Shown piece after piece: positions 59,799 to 64,000 of a stretch of 64,000 bases of DNA. Each line of letters opens with the position of its first letter. The stretch's first letter is position 1. The notes under the pieces were generated by a model that saw nothing but the letters and a program-made list of their open reading frames with translations, was not told where the DNA came from and searched no databases. Both the position numbers and the translations under genes were made by a program. This stretch comes from Clostridium scatologenes. GTDB taxonomy: Bacteria; Bacillota; Clostridia; Clostridiales; Clostridiaceae. Location of the stretch: NCBI RefSeq assembly GCF_000968375.1, contig NZ_CP009933.1, forward strand, positions 2,914,001 through 2,978,000, in the 5' to 3' direction.

Positions 59799-61468
59799 TA
59801 TGCACAGCACCCCCACAATGTTATATTACTATCTGCTTCAAGAATTAATCCTGCATAATCAAAGGTCATGGTCATAGAAGATATTTTTTCTGTTGTATTG
59901 TTCCATGTAAGAGCTTCATTTGTTATATGAGAATCTGTTGAACCACTATATCTTATAGCAGAATTCAAAAACATAGTTTTTACCCTATTTGCTATATTAT
60001 CCATAATAATACCTTCAAAATAATATTCAACTTCTATTTGAGCCGCATAAACAAACATTAATTGTACTAAGTTAGATGTATCAGAATTAAATTGAATATT
60101 AAGTTTTCTACCCCCAACATTATTTGTTCCCACATAATAGAACGTACCGGTTATTTTAAATCTTGTATATTTACTAGGGATATTAGTAAAACTAAGAGAA
60201 CTTATTGGCGATGTTAACATTATAGAACCAATCTTTTCCCAAGCACCATCACCACTGTATCCCTTTACTTCCCAAGTAACACTAGCATTACTTACAGTAG
60301 GACTTGTATCATTTACACTATTTCTACTTAATGTCCATCTAATTTTTAAACTAGAATTTGCAATAATATCTATATCACTTAAATCCGCAATACTTGTTAC
60401 ATTAGATTTTAATGTTGAATAAAAATAAAATTTGCTTGTTATATCAGGTGTAATATCCCACGTTCCTTGTATAGTAACTGTGTTGGTAGACGTATTTATA
60501 TTTGCTATTTGTTTAATTTGCCCAGTACCTTTTCCACCTTCTATTGCAATAAGTGTTGCAGATGTATGAGCAGCTATAGATATAGAAAATGTTACAGAAT
60601 TAGTTGTAAAACTTGAAGAACTAAATCCTGGTGATTTATTCCCCAATACATCACATACAACACCTGTATTAGCAGGTACAATTTGTGTCCATTTTACATT
60701 ACCCCATTTTTTAATATCTTAAGGTGTTACTGTTTTTGTTACTGTACCCGACATATTATGAATTATACTTGTTGCTACAATAGACGTAATATTGTAAGCA
60801 TAGGAATTATCTAATACAGTATTATTGGTTATTCCAGATGTTACATCAAAGTAAGTAGAAGTTACAGGATATGTTGTGCTTATTCTGTATGGAGTATTAT
60901 AATTACTTCCATAATCTGTAACTACTCGATAATTTGTGCCACTAAGCAATGATAATCCTGTAAATGTAGCAACATTTCCTACAAATGTAGTTGTTGCAAT
61001 TATTTCATTTGTACTATTATTTATTATATAACCCATTGTTGATGTTACTAATGGATGTTTTGTAACAACCAAACCTGTAATTGTTGCCTTCGGTAAAATC
61101 ATTAATCCATTTTTCGTTTGCACATCTGTCATACTATTTGCAATAACAAAATTTATAGTTGATGTTGATGGTGTATCTAATGAAATAATACCATTACTTA
61201 AAGCAGTACCACTAAAAGTTGCATCATCTAAGCCCCAATTAGTTTGATATCTTCCATTGTCAACATCTTTACTTGGTGGTAAATCAGCTAATCCCCAACC
61301 ACTAGATTGTTTTTGTACTATTTGTCCTACAATTCCTCCACTTGGTAGATGCTTCGTATTATCTGCCAAATGTGAATCAAAATCACTTTTATTAGCTTTT
61401 TCTTGAGCAGCACCATTTCCATTTAAAATATCAATTTTATCCAATATTTGTTTGTTCCCAGGTTTCAA
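59798..61468 (-). pseudogene. Phage tail-fibre gene interrupted by in-frame TAA
   Basis: From the likely TTG start the frame reads KPGNKQILDKIDILNGNG, nearly the same N terminus as the tail gene at 63316-63627. It continues for 249 residues of Ser/Thr/Ile-rich beta sequence to TVTP and stops at TAA (60719-60721). Without any frame change the next codons read DIKKWGNVKWTQIVPANTG and go on for 306 codons of similar fibre sequence. A single fibre of about 555 residues split by a nonsense codon is the simplest view. A downstream TTG at 60646 has no ribosome site. Before the start, GTAGGAAA replaces the strong AGGAGG of the intact copy. Confidence 0.75.
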
Positions 61469-61647
61469 TTTATTTCCTACATTTCTATTTTTTGATTTAG
61501 TAGATTGCAAAATTATAACCCATAGTAAATTTTAAGGTTTTCATACACTTGCAAAAATTTTTTCTCCAATTTTTATAAAAAACACCTTAAAATACTGTAT
61601 TACTGTTTCGTAAACGTCTATCTTTTTTAATTTAAAAAAGATTAAAT

Positions 61648-61671
61648 GATTTGAACAAATAAATTCAAATC
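61648..61671 (-). terminator. Terminator-like hairpin in tail leader B
   Basis: On the minus strand GATTTG and CAAATC pair around an AT-rich loop, and ATTTAATCTTTTTT follows. It lies directly after the RNA element and before the tail gene, as a riboswitch expression platform would. The 61511-61647 stretch after it holds no gene, but has a nine-base inverted repeat TTTTAAGGT/ACCTTAAAA. Confidence 0.6.
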
Positions 61672-61694
61672 CTTATTTTCTATTTATATTTATT

Positions 61695-61840
61695 TTTTAT
61701 CCGATGGTTACCATCCATAGCGCTCCCATCCTATTAAGGAAGTAGATAACGGCTGACACGCCCCTGGATAAGTTCTTCTAATACTCAGATGAAGAGAGGT
61801 ATTCCTCATAAGCAAGCTCCATCTGAGTTTAAAAATCACT
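61695..61840 (-). ncRNA. Recurrent structured RNA element, copy 4 (tail leader B)
   Basis: Read on the minus strand: ACTCAGATGG and CATCTGAGT close a hairpin holding GAGG-AATA-CCTC. Then ATTAGAAGAACTTATCCAGG, CGTGTCAGCCGTTATC, GGATGGGAGCGCTA, the hairpin GATGG-TAA-CCATC and GGATAAAAAATAAA follow. TTATCC pairs with GGATAA. It is the best-formed example of the family together with the 63.8 kb copy. Upstream lies the repeated leader segment; downstream lies a terminator-like hairpin and the tail-fibre gene. Confidence 0.72.
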
Positions 61841-61851
61841 TGATAATTAAA

Positions 61852-61946
61852 TCGTATAATTTTTCTAAACCTTTTTATGCACACCTATAACTATTGATAC
61901 AGCTAAGTTTATACTTGTATTTATTAATAGTTACTTATGCGACATA
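61852..61946 (-). repeat. Repeated phage leader segment, copy B
   Basis: This is the same 95-base block as at 57202 and 63915, here with inverted repeat TAACTATT...AATAGTTA and the constant ends GTCGCATAAGTAA and ATTATACGA on the minus strand. It precedes the RNA element and probably contains the phage late promoter, although no clear -35/-10 pair of the housekeeping type can be picked. Confidence 0.72.
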
Positions 61947-61978
61947 ATTATTTTTCATATCCTCAATATAATAAATTT

Positions 61979-62002
61979 AAAAGACACCCTTTCGAGTGCC
62001 TT
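61979..62002 (-). terminator. Terminator after the first tail cassette
   Basis: GGCACTC-GAAA-GGGTGTC is followed by TTTT on the minus strand and starts at the stop codon of the small frame before it. The stem and loop are the same as at 58174-58201. Confidence 0.75.
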
Positions 62003-62105
62003 ATAGTTTATGTTCACTTTTTAATTTTTCCATAGCCTTTTCTTCTTCAATAAATTCTTTCATTTTTACTTTTTTCTTGTCACTTAAATGTATATTAGTA
62101 TACAT
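62001..62105 (-). CDS. Possible 34-residue phage protein
   Basis: A short ATG frame directly after the preceding tail gene encodes a highly charged, probably helical peptide (KKKVKMKEFIEEEKAMEKLK in its middle) and ends at the terminator. The position at the end of a tail operon is where phages place small XkdX-like genes, but the sequence does not match that family. There is no clear ribosome site, so it may not be translated. Confidence 0.35.
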   Translation of the reverse strand: MYTNIHLSDKKKVKMKEFIEEEKAMEKLKSEHKL

Positions 62106-62126
62106 TAATATCTACGAATTAGTTTT

Positions 62127-62405
62127 CTATTGTGCAACTTTTTCAAATCTAACATTTATGCCAATATCAAAATTGTAATTTTTAGTAATTTCTTTGATTC
62201 TATAATCATTAAGACTAATAATTTCAATATCATTATTTGTAATTGCAGCTTTTATTTCTTGTCCTACTAAATTAGTAAAATCACTTTTAGCACTATCTTG
62301 TAGCATAACAATTAGTAATTCTTCTTTTTTATTTTCAGTCCATATAATTGATTCAAAACAATTAGAAACTTCATATTCTTTTTCTGCATTTTTTAATTTT
62401 AACAT
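62127..62405 (-). CDS. Small phage tail-associated hypothetical protein
   Basis: I recognise no family. The 92-residue protein is soluble and mixed alpha/beta (VSNCFESIIWTENKK, ISLNDYRIKEITKN), the type often found next to phage fibre genes. GGATTGGTGA precedes its ATG. It lies 22 bases after the glycine-rich tail protein gene and is surely in the same transcript. Confidence 0.6.
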   Translation of the reverse strand: MLKLKNAEKEYEVSNCFESIIWTENKKEELLIVMLQDSAKSDFTNLVGQEIKAAITNNDIEIISLNDYRIKEITKNYNFDIGINVRFEKVAQ

Positions 62406-62427
62406 AATTAATCACCAATCCTTTTTA

Positions 62428-63306
62428 TTAATTTTTTATTGTATATTTAATATTTATTTTATATTTATAATAATTTGTATATCCTCCTTGATATAAATAA
62501 CCTGTGTACTTCTGTCTATAAACTCTAGTATCTACAGCAAGTCTTGTTACTGTTCCTTTATAATTATATAACCAATAATCAGGAAAATAAGCAGTACTTG
62601 TTTGTCCATCTACAGTACCATTTGTGGTAGGCATACCTGATCCTATAGTATAATTTGATTGTCCCCCAGCAAAACCTAAAGACCCTGAATACCCATTACT
62701 ATCTTCATAATAATATATTCCTGCTGCGGGAGCTACTGACGAACCCATTGGAGCCCACAAGTTGTTGTTGTATTTGTTCCATTCAAAGTTATTAAATCCA
62801 CCTAAAGTTCGAGTTCCAGTAGCTTCCTTAGAATCAGATGGTATGTAACTTCCACTTGCAACATAACTGCCTCCACTTGCATAAAGTGTTCCACTATATC
62901 CGCCACTTGATGAAGATATACTACTCGCAAAAGAATTTGAAGAACTATCTCTGTATTCTTCTTTATAAGTAGCATATTTTGTAGAATCATAAGCACTTCT
63001 TGAAACAGTTCCATTGCTAACACTTACAATAACATTATCCTGATTCTTTGTGTAACTTACATTTCCATTATTCACAGTAACTTCATCAACACTTATTAGG
63101 TTTGAAAAATTAAAAGTATTTGACATACTTTGTGATGTACTTTCGGTAAAATCATAAGTTAATAATTTTTGAATAGTATATTTTATAAAATCTTTTATTT
63201 CAGAACCTACTTTACTCTTAACTAATAATCTTTTTACTTCATTTCCTATTTTATAATAAATACCCTTTATTTGTTTAATTTCTGTTCCAATTTTAATAGG
63301 TATCAT
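62428..63306 (-). CDS. Phage tail/receptor-binding-like Gly/Ser/Tyr-rich protein
   Basis: The 292-residue protein starts with a compact basic segment (IPIKIGTEIKQIKGIYYKIG), followed by a long Ser/Gly/Tyr/Asn-rich beta region. It contains repeats of the YSGTLYASGG, GYSGSLGFAGG and YTGYLYQGGYTN kind and a YKGTVTRLAVDTRVYRQKY motif seen in clostridial phage and surface proteins. It is a likely tail-tip or receptor-binding protein. AGTAGGTGG precedes the ATG, nine bases after the previous stop. A GTG three codons earlier lies inside that site. Confidence 0.65.
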   Translation of the reverse strand: MIPIKIGTEIKQIKGIYYKIGNEVKRLLVKSKVGSEIKDFIKYTIQKLLTYDFTESTSQSMSNTFNFSNLISVDEVTVNNGNVSYTKNQDNVIVSVSNGTVSRSAYDSTKYATYKEEYRDSSSNSFASSISSSSGGYSGTLYASGGSYVASGSYIPSDSKEATGTRTLGGFNNFEWNKYNNNLWAPMGSSVAPAAGIYYYEDSNGYSGSLGFAGGQSNYTIGSGMPTTNGTVDGQTSTAYFPDYWLYNYKGTVTRLAVDTRVYRQKYTGYLYQGGYTNYYKYKINIKYTIKN

Positions 63307-63315
63307 TATAACCAC

Positions 63316-63627
63316 CTACTCATATACAAAATAAAGTGTGTCTTCTTCTGCTGTAGCCACTGTTGGTACCGTATTAGTTATTACCATTTTTTTTATTTGT
63401 TTGCTGTTAGTAAAATTATTTAAATTCTGAAAAATTTGTTTTGTTTGTTCTGTTAAACATTTGCCTTTTAATTCCAATGGTAAGGTTGTATCGTTTATAT
63501 CACCTATTTGCTTTGCATTATATTCCAAATATGAATTAAAATCACTTTTATTAACTTTTTCTTGAATAGCACCAGCTCCATTTAAAATGACAATTTTATC
63601 TAATATTTGTTTGTTTTCAGGTTTCAA
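63316..63627 (-). CDS. Short phage tail-fibre-like protein
   Basis: From a TTG seven bases behind AAAGGAGG the protein has about 103 residues, starting KPENKQILDKIVILNGAG. Its first 30 residues are nearly the same as those of the tail-fibre gene at 59798-61468, with AIQEKVNKSDFNSYLEYN matching AAQEKANKSDFDSHLADN. The paralogous N termini indicate a shared attachment domain and a cassette duplication. It ends with an EEDTLYFVYE tail common in tail-fibre attachment proteins and is followed at once by the Gly/Ser/Tyr-rich protein gene. Confidence 0.68.
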   Translation of the reverse strand: MKPENKQILDKIVILNGAGAIQEKVNKSDFNSYLEYNAKQIGDINDTTLPLELKGKCLTEQTKQIFQNLNNFTNSKQIKKMVITNTVPTVATAEEDTLYFVYE

Positions 63628-63667
63628 TTTGTTTCCTCCTTTTGTCTTTTCTAATTTAAAAATATTA

Positions 63668-63697
63668 AAGGATTTGGACAAATAAATTCAAATCCTT
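63668..63697 (-). terminator. Terminator-like hairpin in tail leader C
   Basis: On the minus strand AAGGATTTG and CAAATCCTT form a perfect nine-base stem followed by TAATATTTTTAAATT. It lies between the RNA element and the tail-gene ribosome site, the place of an expression platform. Confidence 0.65.
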
Positions 63698-63718
63698 ATT
63701 CCTCATTTATATTTATTT

Positions 63719-63902
63719 TTTATCTGATGGCTACCATCTGTAACGCTCCCATCCTGTTAAGATATAAGATAACGGTTGACACGCCCCTGGATAAGTTCTT
63801 CTAATACTCAGATGGGTAAAATGTCTAAATGACATTTTACGAACTTTTGCTCCGGTAATAGGTATTCCTCATAAGCAAATTCCATCTGAGTCTAAGAATC
63901 AC
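63719..63902 (-). ncRNA. Recurrent structured RNA element, copy 5 (tail leader C)
   Basis: It is nearly identical to the 61.7 kb copy over both conserved blocks (ATTAGAAGAACTTATCCAGG and GGATGGGAGCGTTA...GATGG-TAG-CCATC-AGATAA). The upstream hairpin ACTCAGATGG/CCATCTGAGT is longer, with an added perfect stem GTAAAATGTC/GACATTTTAC (63816-63840) and a TTTGCT/AGCAAA helix, while the AGG-AATA-CCT unit is kept. Variation in stem length with constant loops and junctions points to selection on RNA structure. Confidence 0.72.
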
Positions 63903-63914
63903 TTGATAATTAAA

Positions 63915-64000
63915 TCGTATAATTTTTGTAAACCTTTTTATGTACACCTATAAATATCAATACAGCTAAGTTTATACTTGCATTTATTAATAGTTACTTA
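63915..64000 (-). repeat. Repeated phage leader segment, copy C (cut by window edge)
   Basis: It is the third copy of the 95-base leader block, matching 61852-61937 closely up to the edge. As in copy B, it precedes an RNA element, a terminator-like hairpin and a tail gene. Confidence 0.7.

Noticed and set aside
61695..61840. SAM-I riboswitch because of the CTTATCCAG start
   Set aside because: The following SAM-I core (GAGGGACTGGCCC, GGCAACC) is absent, and the rest of the element has different conserved strands.
61695..63902. c-di-GMP-I or c-di-GMP-II riboswitch, which are known before clostridial phage genes
   Set aside because: The conserved core pieces I know for both classes (for example GGGCAAACC and GGACGCAAAG for class I) are not present on either strand.
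55428..64000. Phage attachment site or integrase at the left end of the phage segment
   Set aside because: No integrase gene and no repeat of tRNA or border sequence could be found inside the window; the right end is not visible.
1..64000. CRISPR arrays and insertion-sequence transposases
   Set aside because: No regularly spaced short repeats and no transposase-like protein were seen on either strand.

Overview
The window looks like chromosome of a low-GC, spore-forming, hydrogen-producing anaerobe of the genus Clostridium (sensu stricto). Pointers are the very AT-rich sequence, strong AGGAGG ribosome sites, a trimeric [FeFe]-hydrogenase (HydCBA), sporulation-type genes (a SpoVD/FtsI-like transpeptidase and a YyaC-like protein), a glycogen (granulose) operon and a clostridial-type phage lysis module. 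The species cannot be named from the sequence alone.

Layout. 1-2.8 kb, minus strand: two radical-SAM enzymes (NirJ1/NirJ2-like) and an Lrp-type siroheme decarboxylase subunit, a haem or haem-d1-like branch from sirohaem. 3.0-6.4 kb: an orphan HutP, then an ABC importer of the TrpXYZ type behind a structured leader. 6.6-9.1 kb: a Cys-rich thioredoxin-like protein and an ECF sigma factor with its DUF4179 membrane partner. 9.4-13.6 kb: hydC-hydB-hydA. 13.9-18.3 kb: transpeptidase, lipoprotein, YyaC-like protein, adenosine deaminase. 18.6-21.5 kb: pabA-pabB-pabC behind a long structured leader. 21.7-24.5 kb: tRNA-Ser(UGA), thiE with a TPP riboswitch, asparaginase II, a GNAT acetyltransferase. 24.7-28.6 kb: a 43-residue Cys/His-rich peptide gene divergent from a MerR-methyltransferase fusion, followed by two DegT-family aminotransferases. 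28.6-31.1 kb: phosphoesterase and M48 protease. 31.3-42.3 kb: glgB-glgC-glgD-glgA-glgP, a GH13 glucanohydrolase and an Fe/Mn superoxide dismutase. 42.4-45.7 kb: a sulfur module (ArsR regulator, four-domain CoA-disulfide-reductase/rhodanese/TusA/DsrE protein, small membrane protein). 45.9-54.7 kb: RND efflux pump, TetR regulator, ABC exporter, CNNM/CBS protein. 55.4-64 kb, minus strand: end of a prophage or phage-tail-like element with tail cassettes, cargo genes and a holin/endolysin module; it runs off the right edge.

Most unusual signal. A recurring RNA-like element occurs up to five times: near 7.1 kb (+), 18.6 kb (+), 50.5 kb (-), 61.7 kb (-) and 63.8 kb (-). Shared marks are a closing helix TTATC...GATAA, a CAGG-GTG-type strand after its 5' side, a GAGYGTTA-type strand and a TGGTA motif before its 3' side. 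Three copies also carry an upstream hairpin whose inner stem covaries (GAGG/CCTC against GAAG/CTTC) around a constant AATA loop. Two copies lie between a conserved upstream repeat and a terminator-like hairpin ahead of phage tail genes, one lies ahead of the RND pump, and one (weaker) ahead of pabA. This is the arrangement of a riboswitch or attenuator. I could not match it to a riboswitch class I know.

The two phage tail cassettes share the same leader. The second is decaying: it has an in-frame TAA in the tail-fibre gene, an in-frame TAG in the next gene, a weakened ribosome site and extra leader sequence.
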